Source: Microbacteriaceae bacterium VKM Ac-2854 (lineage in GTDB: Bacteria; Actinomycetota; Actinomycetes; Actinomycetales; Microbacteriaceae). Taken from it: DNA of 64,000 nucleotides. The stretch lies in assembly GCA_013205085.1 (NCBI GenBank), contig JABMLH010000006.1, positions 1 through 64,000 of the forward strand. The letters are read 5' to 3'. Each line of letters starts with the position of its first letter. The first letter of the stretch is position 1. Below, one piece after another: positions 16,552 to 25,466 of the stretch. A program made the position numbers and the translations under genes. The notes under the pieces are model-generated. The model was not told the DNA's origin. It did no database searches and saw only the letters and a list, made by a program, of their open reading frames with translations.

Positions 16552-16965
16552 ATGAACAGCACGCTCGCGACCGAGGTGCGGGTGGCCGTGGGCCGGCTGG
16601 CGCGGCGGCTGCGCAAGGAGAAGGCGCAGCACGAACTGAGCGACACGATGTTCGCGGTGCTGGCGTACCTCTATCGCGACGGTGCGCGCACGCTCGGCGA
16701 ACTCGCCGACTACGAGCAGGTCAAGCCGCCGTCGATGACGCGCACCGTGAACTGCCTGGTCGACGACGCGCTGGTCGAACGGCTACCGGATGCGCGGGAC
16801 GGCCGGATCACCCGCATCCGCTGCACCGACAAGGGCGCCGCTCTGGTGCTCGAAGTCCGCGAGTCGCGTAACGCCTGGCTCAGCGCCCAGCTGGACGCCC
16901 TCCCCGCCGACGAACGCGCCACGCTCGCCGACGCCGCCGCGATCTTGAGGAGGCTCACCGACTGA
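16552..16965 (+). CDS. MarR-family transcriptional regulator
   Basis: The product is a 137-residue winged-helix protein. It shows LGELADYEQVKPPSMTRTVNCLVDDALVERLPDARDGR-type features: a recognition helix followed by a wing with DxRxx. It is fused in an operon to an MFS exporter whose ATG overlaps its TGA, the classical arrangement for a repressor that senses an exported compound. The start at 16552 is backed by GGAG 5 nt upstream; a GTG three codons earlier is less likely. Confidence 0.9.
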   Translation: MNSTLATEVRVAVGRLARRLRKEKAQHELSDTMFAVLAYLYRDGARTLGELADYEQVKPPSMTRTVNCLVDDALVERLPDARDGRITRIRCTDKGAALVLEVRESRNAWLSAQLDALPADERATLADAAAILRRLTD

Positions 16966-18284
16966 TGAGTGCCATGTTCCGATCCCTATCCGTCGTCAAC
17001 TACCGCATCTGGTTCGCCGGGGCGATGGTGTCCAACATCGGTACCTGGATGCAGCGCACCGCCCAGGACTGGATCGTGATCAACGATCTGACCGACCACG
17101 ACGCGACGGCCCTCGGAATCACCATGGCCCTGCAGTTCGGTCCGCAGCTGGTGATGGTGCCGTTCTCGGGACTGATCGCCGACCGCTTCGACCGCCGCAA
17201 GCTCTTGATGGCGACGCAGGCGGCGATGGGACTGCTGGGCCTGGGCCTCGGCCTGATCGTGGTCACGGGCGTCGTGCAGCTGTGGATGGTGTACCTCTTC
17301 GCCCTGCTGCTCGGCTTCGTGGCGGCGGTGGACGCGCCGGTGCGGCAGACCTTCGTCTCGGCGATGGTGGACGAGAAGAACCTCTCGAACGCGGTCTCGC
17401 TGAACTCGGCCTCCTTCAACCTGGCGCGGATGATCGGGCCGGCCGTCGCGGGCATCCTGATCGCCGCGATCGGCACCGGGTGGGTGTTCCTGCTGAACGC
17501 GGTGAGCTTCGCGGGGGTGCTGATCTCGCTGCGGTACATGCGGGTCGGCGAACTGCGTCCGGCACCGCGGGCGTCGAAGGGCAAGGGAGCGCTGCTGGAG
17601 GGCTTCCGCTACGTGTCCAAACGCGGCGACATCCTCGTGATCATGACGATCGTGGCGATCATCGGCATGTTCGGCCTGAACTTCCCGATCTTCGCGTCCA
17701 CCATGGCGACGGTGGAGTTCGGGATGGGGGCGAGCGAGTTCGGCTTCCTCTCCTCGGCCATCGCCGTCGGTTCGGTCGTGGGGGCGCTGCTCTCCGCTCG
17801 GCGCGATCGCCCGCGCATCCGACTGATCTTCGGTGCGGCCGCGGGTTTCGGCCTGGCGCTGCTCGCCGCGGCGGTGATGCCGAGTGTGTGGACCTTCGCC
17901 CTGGTGCTGCCATTCGTCGGCATCGCGGCGCAGACCCTGATGACCAGCGCGAACGGCTTCGTGCAGCTCTCGACCGACCCGGCGATGCGCGGCCGGGTGA
18001 TGGCGCTGTACATGGCGATCTTCATGGGCGGCACCCCGATCGGTGCGCCGCTGATCGGCTGGGTCGCGGATGCGTTCGGCCCGCGCTGGGCGCTGGGTGT
18101 GGGCGCGGCGTCCGGCTTCGCCGCCGCGTTGGTGGGCGTGGTGTGGCTGGTGCGGACGCAGCATCTGCGGGTCCACTACCGGGTGCGCGAGACGCCGCAC
18201 CTGGTGGTGCGGCACGACGGCATGCGCGCCGCGGCGCGCCAGGCGTTGGCTGCGGACGAGGCGGTCGCGGCGCGCTCGGTGTAG
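16965..18284 (+). CDS. MFS transporter (EntS/MFS_3-like)
   Basis: This 439-residue protein has twelve predicted helices. FRSLSVVNYRIWFAGAMVSNIGTWMQRTAQDW at the N-terminus and the loop DRFDRRKLL after helix 2 are typical of the enterobactin-exporter-like MFS branch. It likely exports a toxic or signalling compound sensed by the MarR protein encoded just upstream. Confidence 0.9.
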   Translation: MSAMFRSLSVVNYRIWFAGAMVSNIGTWMQRTAQDWIVINDLTDHDATALGITMALQFGPQLVMVPFSGLIADRFDRRKLLMATQAAMGLLGLGLGLIVVTGVVQLWMVYLFALLLGFVAAVDAPVRQTFVSAMVDEKNLSNAVSLNSASFNLARMIGPAVAGILIAAIGTGWVFLLNAVSFAGVLISLRYMRVGELRPAPRASKGKGALLEGFRYVSKRGDILVIMTIVAIIGMFGLNFPIFASTMATVEFGMGASEFGFLSSAIAVGSVVGALLSARRDRPRIRLIFGAAAGFGLALLAAAVMPSVWTFALVLPFVGIAAQTLMTSANGFVQLSTDPAMRGRVMALYMAIFMGGTPIGAPLIGWVADAFGPRWALGVGAASGFAAALVGVVWLVRTQHLRVHYRVRETPHLVVRHDGMRAAARQALAADEAVAARSV

Positions 18285-18298
18285 GGCGGGGCGCGGCG

Positions 18299-18386
18299 TC
18301 TCGCGAGATCGCGCATCGCGGACGAGGTGCGCTGCCGCGGCAGGGCACCTCGTCCGCAGGTGCGAATCTCGCGAAATTTCGCGAGA
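18299..18386. repeat. composite palindromic element family D, copy 2
   Basis: A short TCTCGCGAGA (18299-18308) is followed by a 40-nt hairpin (18318-18357) with perfect 13-bp arms GCGGACGAGGTGC/GCACCTCGTCCGC. The 20-bp palindrome TCTCGCGAAATTTCGCGAGA (18367-18386) closes it. It lies between convergent genes (MFS transporter and transglutaminase) and is homologous to 14696-14854. Confidence 0.8.
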
Positions 18387-18398
18387 TTTCGCGGGGCG

Positions 18399-19247
18399 TC
18401 AGGCCTCGCGGGTGATCTCGACGGTGACGAAGAGCTTCGAGGAGAAGGGGCCGGCGTAGACGCCGCGCAGCGGGGCGATGTCGTTGTAGTCGCGGCCGCG
18501 ACCGACGATGACGTGGCGGTCGCCGATGTCGATCAGGTTGGTCGGATCGTAGCCGCGCCAGGTGCCGCCGCAGAACCACTCCACCCAGGCGTGACTCTCC
18601 CCCACGACCGTCTCGCCGATGGGCGCGTCGGGCTTGGGGTGCAGGTAGCCCGAGACGTACCGCGCCGGGATGCCGATCGAGCGCAGCGCGCCGAGCGTGA
18701 TGTGCGTGATGTCCTGGCAGACACCCTGCTTGGCCGCCCAGGACTCGGAGGCCGTGGAGTGCACCCCGGTCACGCCCTGCATGTACTTGACCTGCCGGCC
18801 GACCTCCTCGGCGATCGCGAGGGCCGCGTCGCACGGGCCCTCCGACTCGTCCGCGATCCTCTTCGCCAGCTCGACGAGATCCTCCGGCGGATCCGTTCGC
18901 ACGGTCTGCTTCGACTGCTCGACGTACTCCGTCAGCGTCTCGACCTGCTGGGCCAACTGCTCCCAGCCGACCGGATGCTGCGGGTGCGGCTTGGGCCGGA
19001 TCTCCACGAGCGACGTCGCGGTGAGCGAGAGCTCCTGGTGCGCGTTCAGCACATCGAACGACGACACCCGGGTGCCCCAGTAGTCGGTGTAGTTGTGCGC
19101 CGAGGTGACCGGCTTGATGTCGAGGTTCGAGAACAGCACGAGCTGTCCGTCCGACGAGGCCGGAAGCATCCGCGCCTCGTTGTAGGACGCGACGACGTCG
19201 CCTTCGTACTTGAAGCCCGTCGTGTGCTTGATACGTAGCCGGCTCAC
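18399..19247 (-). CDS. transglutaminase-like protein
   Basis: The 282-residue product has an N-terminal beta domain (LRIKHTTGFKYEGDVVASYNEARMLP) typical of bacterial transglutaminase-N proteins. A papain-like core follows with catalytic Cys in GVCQDITH, His in SHAWVEWF and Asp in GYDPTN. It starts with GTG overlapping the TGA of the alpha-E gene upstream. Members occur with alpha-E and circularly permuted ATP-grasp proteins in predicted peptide-like ligation systems, as here; the product is not known. Confidence 0.9.
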   Translation of the reverse strand: MSRLRIKHTTGFKYEGDVVASYNEARMLPASSDGQLVLFSNLDIKPVTSAHNYTDYWGTRVSSFDVLNAHQELSLTATSLVEIRPKPHPQHPVGWEQLAQQVETLTEYVEQSKQTVRTDPPEDLVELAKRIADESEGPCDAALAIAEEVGRQVKYMQGVTGVHSTASESWAAKQGVCQDITHITLGALRSIGIPARYVSGYLHPKPDAPIGETVVGESHAWVEWFCGGTWRGYDPTNLIDIGDRHVIVGRGRDYNDIAPLRGVYAGPFSSKLFVTVEITREA

Positions 19248-20176
19248 AGCGCCTCCCCGATCCAGTTGGGCATAACGTTCGTGGGGAAGTACCGCTGGCG
19301 GATCGCTTCGGAGGCGGCCGAGGTCGCGTCCTGCACGTTGTCCATGTGCAGCGGCAGGTCGTCGAGGATCGACGCGATCGGCCGGAACTCGAGCTCCGAG
19401 CGGATCTGACCGAGCAGACGCAGCGCGTCGCTGGTGACGCCGAGGCGGCCGGTGCGCGGCTCGATGTCGCGCATGCAGTTCTCGGCGCGGGACACCGAGA
19501 ACATGATGGAGCGCGGGAACAGGCGGTCCAGGAGCAGGAACTCGGCCGCGTTGCGGGCACTCGGCACGCCGCGGTAGGTGCGCAGGTACGCCTCGTAGGC
19601 GCCGCAGGAGCGCAGGATGGTGGTCCAGGACGGACCGGACGCCTCCGTCAGCGATCGCGTGGCGAGCAGGCGGGCCGTCATGTCGGCGCGCTCGATGGAG
19701 CGGCCGAGCGTGAAGAACTGCCAGGCCTCGTCGCGGCTGGTGGCGGATTCGATGATGCCGACGGCCAGGGCGCTGCGCTCGCGGACCCAGCTGAAGAACT
19801 CGGCGACCCGCTCCCCCGAGACGCGGCGCGGCATCCGGGTGCGGGTCGTGTTCAGGCACTCCCACAGCTCGGTCGACACGATCTCGCGGGCGCGGCGAGC
19901 GTTCTCGCGAGCAGCGCCGAGCGAGTAGGCGATCGAGGCCGGGTTGCTGCGGTCGATCGCGAGAATCGCGAGCACGTCGGCGCGGGTGAGCTGCTCCATG
20001 TCGTCGGGGGCGGTGGAGCCCATCACGGAGAGCAAGGAGCGGCAGGCGGTGTCCTCATCGATCCACGGATCCTCGAGGAGGAGCTGCAGGTGCACGTCGA
20101 GGATGCGGGCCGTGCCGTCGGAGCGCTCGATGTAGCGCCCGATCCAGAACAGGGATTCGGCGATGCGGGAGAGCAT
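19244..20176 (-). CDS. alpha-E domain-containing protein (DUF403)
   Basis: The 310-residue all-helical protein begins MLSRIAESLFWIGRYIERSDGTARILDVH, the DUF403 hallmark, and has FFTLGRSIERADMTARLL in the middle. Family members are always near circularly permuted ATP-grasp enzymes and transglutaminases; their biochemical role is unproven. Its ATG overlaps the stop of the ATP-grasp gene and its TGA overlaps the start of the transglutaminase gene, so the three form one coupled operon. Confidence 0.92.
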   Translation of the reverse strand: MLSRIAESLFWIGRYIERSDGTARILDVHLQLLLEDPWIDEDTACRSLLSVMGSTAPDDMEQLTRADVLAILAIDRSNPASIAYSLGAARENARRAREIVSTELWECLNTTRTRMPRRVSGERVAEFFSWVRERSALAVGIIESATSRDEAWQFFTLGRSIERADMTARLLATRSLTEASGPSWTTILRSCGAYEAYLRTYRGVPSARNAAEFLLLDRLFPRSIMFSVSRAENCMRDIEPRTGRLGVTSDALRLLGQIRSELEFRPIASILDDLPLHMDNVQDATSAASEAIRQRYFPTNVMPNWIGEAL

Positions 20177-21957
20177 TAGAGCGTCGCCTCCGAGGTGGTC
20201 GTGGTCCGAGTGGTTTCGGCAGGCTCAACCAGCGAAGTGGATTCGGTTTCGGCAGGCTCAACCAGCGAAGCGGATTCGGTTTCGGTGGTTGAGCCTGCCG
20301 AAACCACCAGCGTCTGCTGTTGCTGCTGCTGCTGGTCGTTGTTGCTCGGCGCATCGTGCGGCGAGTGATCCGGCGTGTGGTTCTTGCCGTAGATGATCGG
20401 GATGGACTGCGTCACCGCGGCCTGGTCGGCGACCAGACCCTGGATGTTGTGCGCATCCGACTCGGCCGCACCGAACTGGGTCTCGTTGCCGATCACCCAG
20501 GTGTCCTTCGAGCCGCCGCCCTGCGAGGAGTTCACCACGAGCTGACCCTCGGGCAGCGCGACCCGGGTCAGACCGCCGGGCAGCACCCACACGTCGTCGC
20601 CGTCGTTGACCGCGAACGGGCGCAGGTCCGCGTGCCGCGGGCGCATCCCGTCATCCACGAGGGTCGGGATGGTGGACAGCTGCACGACCGGCTGCGCGAT
20701 CCAGCCGCGCGGATCCTTCAGCAGCCGGGTACGCAACTCGTCGAGCTCCTTCGCCGAGGCATCCGGACCCACGACGAGCCCCTTGCCTCCGGAGCCGTCG
20801 ACCGGCTTGACCACGAGCTCGTCGAGGCGGTCGAGCACCTCCTCCAGCGCTCCCGGATCCTCCAGACGCCAGGTGTCGACGTTCTTGATGATCGCGTCCT
20901 CACCCAGGTAGTAGCGGATGAGCTCGGGCATGTAGGTGTAGACGAGCTTGTCGTCGGCGACGCCGTTGCCGACCGCGTTGGCGATCGTGACGTTGCCCAG
21001 GCGCGAGGCGAGCATCAGGCCCGGAGAGCCGAGCATCGAATCCGCGCGGAACTGCAGCGGGTCGAGGAACTCGTCGTCCACGCGGCGGTAGATCACATCG
21101 ACCCGGGTGGGGCCGGAGGTGGTGCGCATAAAGACCTTGCCGCCGGAGCAGAACAGGTCGCGGCCCTCGACGAGCTCGATGCCCATCAGACGGGCGAGCA
21201 GGGTGTGCTCGAAGTAGGCGGAGTTGTAGACGCCGGGGGTGAGCACCACGACGGTGGGGTCGTCGACACCCTCGGGGGCCGACTTGCGCAGCGCCTGCAG
21301 CAGCCGGTTCGGGTAGTCGCCGACGGGGCGGACCCGCATCGAGACGAACAGCTCGGGCAGGGTCTGCGCCATCACGCGGCGGTTCGAGATGACGTAGGAG
21401 ACGCCGGAAGGTACTCGGACGTTGTCCTCCAGCACCCGCCACGCGCCGACCTCGTCGCGGATCAGGTCGATGCCCGAGACCTGGATCCGCACGCCGTTCG
21501 CGCTGGTGATACCGGCGGCCTGGCGGTGGAAGTGCGAGGAGCTGGAGATGAGCCCGGCAGGGATCACGCCGTCCTTGACCGCGTTCTGCGGGCCGTAGAC
21601 ATCGGCGAGGAAGGCCTCCAGAGCCTTCACCCGCTGCTTGACGCCGGTCGAGACGTCGCGCCAGTCGTCCGCCTCGATCACCCGCGGCACCGCATCCAGC
21701 GGGAAGGGTCGCTCCTCACCGGCGAAGTCGAAGGTGACACCCTGCGCGAGGTAGGAGGAGGCGAGCGCATCCGTGCGGCCGCGCAACTCTTCCTGGGTCA
21801 TCTTGGCCAGCGAGGAGTAGACGTCGCGGTACGTCGCGCGCACTGCCTCTGCGTCGCTCGTATTGCTGATTCCAGCGAACATCTCGTCCCAGGGGGGCGC
21901 GCCTTTTCGACGTCGCTGTACCTTCTGGGACCCATAGCCATCGAACAGGTCACCCAT
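20176..21957 (-). CDS. circularly permuted type 2 ATP-grasp protein with repeat-derived tail
   Basis: The 593-residue enzyme contains the CP-ATP-grasp features QAAGITSANGVRIQVSGIDLIRD, LTPGVYNSAYFEHTLLARLMGIELVEG and VVKPVDGSGGKGLVVG (ATP-binding Lys and Gly loop). These enzymes are predicted to form peptide or amide bonds with ATP. The last roughly 45 residues are low-complexity (TETESASLVEPAETEST...). They are encoded by a dispersed repeat, so the tail is probably a recent addition. First gene of a three-gene operon. Confidence 0.92.
   Translation of the reverse strand: MGDLFDGYGSQKVQRRRKGAPPWDEMFAGISNTSDAEAVRATYRDVYSSLAKMTQEELRGRTDALASSYLAQGVTFDFAGEERPFPLDAVPRVIEADDWRDVSTGVKQRVKALEAFLADVYGPQNAVKDGVIPAGLISSSSHFHRQAAGITSANGVRIQVSGIDLIRDEVGAWRVLEDNVRVPSGVSYVISNRRVMAQTLPELFVSMRVRPVGDYPNRLLQALRKSAPEGVDDPTVVVLTPGVYNSAYFEHTLLARLMGIELVEGRDLFCSGGKVFMRTTSGPTRVDVIYRRVDDEFLDPLQFRADSMLGSPGLMLASRLGNVTIANAVGNGVADDKLVYTYMPELIRYYLGEDAIIKNVDTWRLEDPGALEEVLDRLDELVVKPVDGSGGKGLVVGPDASAKELDELRTRLLKDPRGWIAQPVVQLSTIPTLVDDGMRPRHADLRPFAVNDGDDVWVLPGGLTRVALPEGQLVVNSSQGGGSKDTWVIGNETQFGAAESDAHNIQGLVADQAAVTQSIPIIYGKNHTPDHSPHDAPSNNDQQQQQQQTLVVSAGSTTETESASLVEPAETESTSLVEPAETTRTTTTSEATL
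20212..20305. repeat. GGTTGAGCCTGCCGAAACC repeats within coding sequence
   Basis: Two direct copies of GGTTTCGGCAGGCTCAACCA (20212, 20245; 33-nt period) and one inverted copy (20286-20305) lie in the 3' end of the ATP-grasp gene. I recall this motif as a common intergenic palindrome in Microbacteriaceae. Here the 33-nt period adds whole codons and keeps the frame open. Confidence 0.8.
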
Positions 21958-22153
21958 GGCTCGACTCTAGTGGTGGGCATGTTGCCGGGGTGTTTCACAG
22001 ATGTCGGGGAGGAGACGGGGGCGGGCGGGGCATCGCATCGGCGCCGAACGAAGTTCGCGGCGCCGGTCCGTCGGAAAGCGGTAACCCCGCCGACATCCGT
22101 TGTTCAAAGTGCGCGTTCTGTTTCGCCGGATAACGGTTGTGATAATTCAGGAT

Positions 22154-22178
22154 CGAAGAAACGGGAAACGTTTCTTCG
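22154..22178 (+). promoter_or_regulatory. probable operator of the sugar ABC/ROK operon
   Basis: CGAAGAAAC (22154-22162) and GTTTCTTCG (22170-22178) form a perfect 9-bp inverted repeat around GGGAAAC, 80 nt upstream of the first transporter gene. A GATAAT (22141-22146) just upstream could be the -10. The ROK-family repressor encoded in this operon is the natural candidate to bind. The rest of 21958-22258 holds no gene. Confidence 0.55.
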
Positions 22179-22258
22179 ATGACCTCCTTCGGTGTTCTAG
22201 TGGCTGCTGTGCCGGGCGACAGCGACCGGCTCCCCTTTACGAATGAGGAGTAACTCCG

Positions 22259-23551
22259 ATGGTTCAACTGTCTCGGCGCACGGCGCTCGGCCTGGGTGGG
22301 GCCCTGGGCATGACCGCTCTGCTCGCCGCGTGCTCGTCCACCGCTTCGAGCGGCACCAGCTCCGCCAGCACCGCCGACCTGCGGGTCTGGTTCATGCAGG
22401 ACTCCGTGTCCGACACCGCGATGGAGTGGCTGAAGACCACGTTCGAGGCGAACAACCCCGGCTCCACGCTCACCTACGAGCTGCAGGTGTGGGACGGCAT
22501 CGTCTCGAAGCTGCAGACCGCGCTCGCCTCCGCCGACTCCACCCCCGACATCATCGAACTCGGCAACACGCAGGCGCCGACGTTCTGCTCCGTCGGCGCG
22601 CTGCTGGACCTCTCGGACATGAAGGAGGAGCTGGGCGGCGACAACCTGACCGAGTCGCTGGTGACCCTGGGCAGCTTCGACGACAAGATGTACGCCGCTC
22701 CCTTCTACGCCGGCAGCCGCATCTTCTTCTACCGCAAGGACTGGTTCGACCAGCTCGGCCTGGCCATCCCGACCACCATCGACGAGCTGACCGACGTCGC
22801 CACCAAGCTGCAGGCAGCGAACCCCGGCGGCAACGCCAACTTCTCCGCGCTGTACCTGCCCGGCATCGCTTGGCAGTCCGAGATCGCCTGGCTGTTCACC
22901 AACGGCGGCCGCATCGCCAAGCAGGACGGCGACAAGTGGGTCGCCGACCTCTCCTCCGACGACTCGCAGGCCGCGTTCACGCAGCTGCAGGCCCTGTGGG
23001 CCAGCGGCTCGACGTCCGGCACGGTGACGGATGCGACCACGGCGAGCGCCGCCTACGTTCCGTTCAACGCGGGCGAGACCGGCATGTTCTTCGGCTTCAA
23101 CTGGCACCTCTCCTCCGTCGACCCGCAGCTGGTCGCCGACGGCAAGGTCGGCTACTTCGGCTTCCCGGGCGTCGAGGCCGGCGAGCCGGGCAACCCGTTC
23201 GCGGGCGGCTCGAACGTGGCGATCTCGGGCAAGTCGAAGTCGCAGAACCTCGCGAAGGAGGCGATGAAGCTGATCTTCGCGAAGGAGTTCCAGGAGTACT
23301 TCGCCACCGAGGGCGGCTGGGTGCCCGGCAACCTCGAGTACGCGACCGCGCTCGGCGACGACGACCTCGCCACGCTCACCACCGAGGCCGTGAAGAACTC
23401 CGTGGGCACGCCCGCCGCGAAGAACTGGGCCCTCGTCGAATCCGCCAAGACCGTCGACGACTTCTTCGTCGCCCTCGGCGCCGGCGGCGACCCCGTCGCG
23501 CTGGCCAAGGCGGCGGACGAGAAGATCAACACCATCCTCAACCAGAGCTAG
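22259..23551 (+). CDS. sugar ABC transporter substrate-binding lipoprotein
   Basis: The product has 430 residues. The N-terminus MVQLSRRTALGLGG...LLAAC combines a twin-arginine pair with a lipobox, so it may be a Tat-exported lipoprotein. The body matches family-1 carbohydrate-binding proteins (LRVWFMQDS, DIIELGNTQAPTF, SRIFFYRKDWFDQLGLAIPTTIDEL). GAGGAG precedes ATG. Two permeases follow, and the operon-encoded ROK kinase and repressor point to an amino sugar or other hexose derivative. Family-1 importers in actinobacteria usually share a distant MsiK-type ATPase, and no ATPase gene is present here. Confidence 0.93.
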   Translation: MVQLSRRTALGLGGALGMTALLAACSSTASSGTSSASTADLRVWFMQDSVSDTAMEWLKTTFEANNPGSTLTYELQVWDGIVSKLQTALASADSTPDIIELGNTQAPTFCSVGALLDLSDMKEELGGDNLTESLVTLGSFDDKMYAAPFYAGSRIFFYRKDWFDQLGLAIPTTIDELTDVATKLQAANPGGNANFSALYLPGIAWQSEIAWLFTNGGRIAKQDGDKWVADLSSDDSQAAFTQLQALWASGSTSGTVTDATTASAAYVPFNAGETGMFFGFNWHLSSVDPQLVADGKVGYFGFPGVEAGEPGNPFAGGSNVAISGKSKSQNLAKEAMKLIFAKEFQEYFATEGGWVPGNLEYATALGDDDLATLTTEAVKNSVGTPAAKNWALVESAKTVDDFFVALGAGGDPVALAKAADEKINTILNQS

Positions 23552-23604
23552 GAACGGAGGGCGGGGCCACGGTCCCGCCCTCTCGCCTGGGAGGGCAGAA
23601 TCCC

Positions 23605-24546
23605 ATGACACTCGCGGTCAAACAGAAGAAGATCAAGCAGGCCGTTGTGCTCAGCCGGCCGACGGAGCGGCGGCTCGCGCTGATCCTGGTGCTGCCGGCG
23701 GTGGCCATCGTGCTGCTGGCGCTGGGCTATCCGCTGGTGCGGCAGATCATCATGTCGTTCCAGAAGTTCGGCCTGGAGCAGCAGTTCGGCGTCGAGCCCG
23801 CCTTCGTCGGCTTCGCCAACTACGTCTCGGTGCTCACCGACGGCGGATTCTGGCTGGTGCTGGTGCGCTCGCTGGCGTTCTGCCTGATCACCGCCGCGGT
23901 GACCATGGTGATCGGCACCCTCGCGGCGCTGCTGCTGACCAAGATCAGCCGCCCCATCGCCGTGTTCGTGCAGATCGTGATGCTGCTCGCCTGGGCGATG
24001 CCGGTGCTGAGCTCGCTGCAGGTGTTCCAGTGGATGTTCGACGCGCGATCCGGCGTGGTCGACTACGCGCTGGGCAGCCTCGGCTTCACCGACATGATCG
24101 GCTTCAACTGGTTCGCCCAGCCCGAGACCTTCTTCCTGATCGCGGGTGGCCTGGTGACCTGGATGTCCGTGCCGCTGGTGGTCTTTATGGTCTACGCCTC
24201 CGTGACCCAACTCGACGAATCGATGATGGAGGCGGCGGCCCTCGACGGCGCCAGCGGATGGAAGACCTTCCGGCACATCATCGCCCCGTCGATCGCGCCC
24301 GTCCTGCTGCTGGTCAGCCTGCTGCAGATCATCTGGGACATCCGCGTGTTCACGCAGATCCACGTGCTGCAGGCCAACGGCGGCATCACCGAGCAGACCA
24401 ACGTGCTCGGCACCTACGTCTACCAGATCGGCCTCGCCGGCGGTAACTACGGCCTCGCCTCCGCCGCCGCGATGATCATGCTCGCGATCACCCTGCTGCT
24501 GACCTGGCGCTACATCTCGATGCTGCTGAAGGACACCTCCTCATGA
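23605..24546 (+). CDS. sugar ABC transporter permease (MalF-like)
   Basis: This is a 313-residue inner-membrane protein with six predicted helices. The EAA loop that contacts the ATPase is visible as EAAALDGASGWKTFRHIIAPSIAP. A basic N-terminal cytoplasmic tail (KQKKIKQ) precedes the first helix. The ATG at 23605 was chosen for family length. Its TGA overlaps the start of the second permease. Confidence 0.92.
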   Translation: MTLAVKQKKIKQAVVLSRPTERRLALILVLPAVAIVLLALGYPLVRQIIMSFQKFGLEQQFGVEPAFVGFANYVSVLTDGGFWLVLVRSLAFCLITAAVTMVIGTLAALLLTKISRPIAVFVQIVMLLAWAMPVLSSLQVFQWMFDARSGVVDYALGSLGFTDMIGFNWFAQPETFFLIAGGLVTWMSVPLVVFMVYASVTQLDESMMEAAALDGASGWKTFRHIIAPSIAPVLLLVSLLQIIWDIRVFTQIHVLQANGGITEQTNVLGTYVYQIGLAGGNYGLASAAAMIMLAITLLLTWRYISMLLKDTSS

Positions 24547-25460
24547 GTGTTATGACCACCCCGGCCACCGCCACCGCGCCGCAGTCGGCGACCACGGCGA
24601 TCGTGATGCCGAAGAAGCAGTTCCTGAAGAAGCCGGGGCGCACCAGCATCCGGATGATCGGCAACGTCGTCGCTATCGTGTTCGGCCTGCTCTGGATCTT
24701 CCCGCTGTACTGGATGCTGAACACGGCGTTCCTCACGCCGGATCAGATCCAGGCGCGGGTGCCCTCGCTCTTCCCGGTCAACGGCACCTTCGCCAACTTC
24801 GGCACGGTGCTGACGGATCCGAACTTCTGGTCGGCGCTGCGGATGAGCCTCTCGATCGCGCTGATCGTGGTGGTCGCCGCCCTGATCTTCGGCTTCTTCG
24901 CCGCCCTCGCGCTGAGCCGGTTCCGCTTCCGCGGCCGTGGCTCCCTGATCGTGGCCGTGCTGATCATCCAGATGATCCCGGCCGAGGCGCTGTTCATCTC
25001 GCAGTACAAGATGCTCGACGGCTGGGGCCTGCTGAACTCGGTGCTCGGCATGAGCATCCTCTACCTCGGCGCGAACGTGCCGTTCACGATCTGGATGCTC
25101 AAGGGCTTCGTCGACGGCGTGCCGATCGAGCTCGAAGAGGCGGCGATGCTGGACGGCTGCTCGCGGATGGGCGCGTTCTTCCGGATCACGTTCCCGCTGC
25201 TGGGCTCTGGACTGGTCGCCTCCTCGATCTTCTCCTTCCTGGCGTCCTGGAACGAGTACACGCTCGCCCTGGTCTCGCTCACCTCGGACAGCTCGCGCAC
25301 CCTGCCGATCTGGCTCACCGGATTCAGCGGCATGAACACCGTCACCGACTGGGGCGGGGTGATGGCCGGCTCCACCCTGATGGCCATCCCCGTGATCGTG
25401 CTCTTTATGTTCGTGCAGAACCGCATGGCGACCGGCCTCACCGCCGGCGCCGTCAAGTAG
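24543..25460 (+). CDS. sugar ABC transporter permease (MalG-like)
   Basis: The 305-residue protein has six predicted helices with the EAA motif EEAAMLDGCSRMGAFFRITFPLLG. PLYWMLNTAF near the N-terminus is typical of MalG-type subunits. The ATG lies in a 4-nt overlap (ATGA) with the first permease, which implies tight stoichiometric coupling. A ROK kinase gene follows after 6 nt. Confidence 0.92.
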   Translation: MSVMTTPATATAPQSATTAIVMPKKQFLKKPGRTSIRMIGNVVAIVFGLLWIFPLYWMLNTAFLTPDQIQARVPSLFPVNGTFANFGTVLTDPNFWSALRMSLSIALIVVVAALIFGFFAALALSRFRFRGRGSLIVAVLIIQMIPAEALFISQYKMLDGWGLLNSVLGMSILYLGANVPFTIWMLKGFVDGVPIELEEAAMLDGCSRMGAFFRITFPLLGSGLVASSIFSFLASWNEYTLALVSLTSDSSRTLPIWLTGFSGMNTVTDWGGVMAGSTLMAIPVIVLFMFVQNRMATGLTAGAVK

Positions 25461-25466
25461 GGAACC

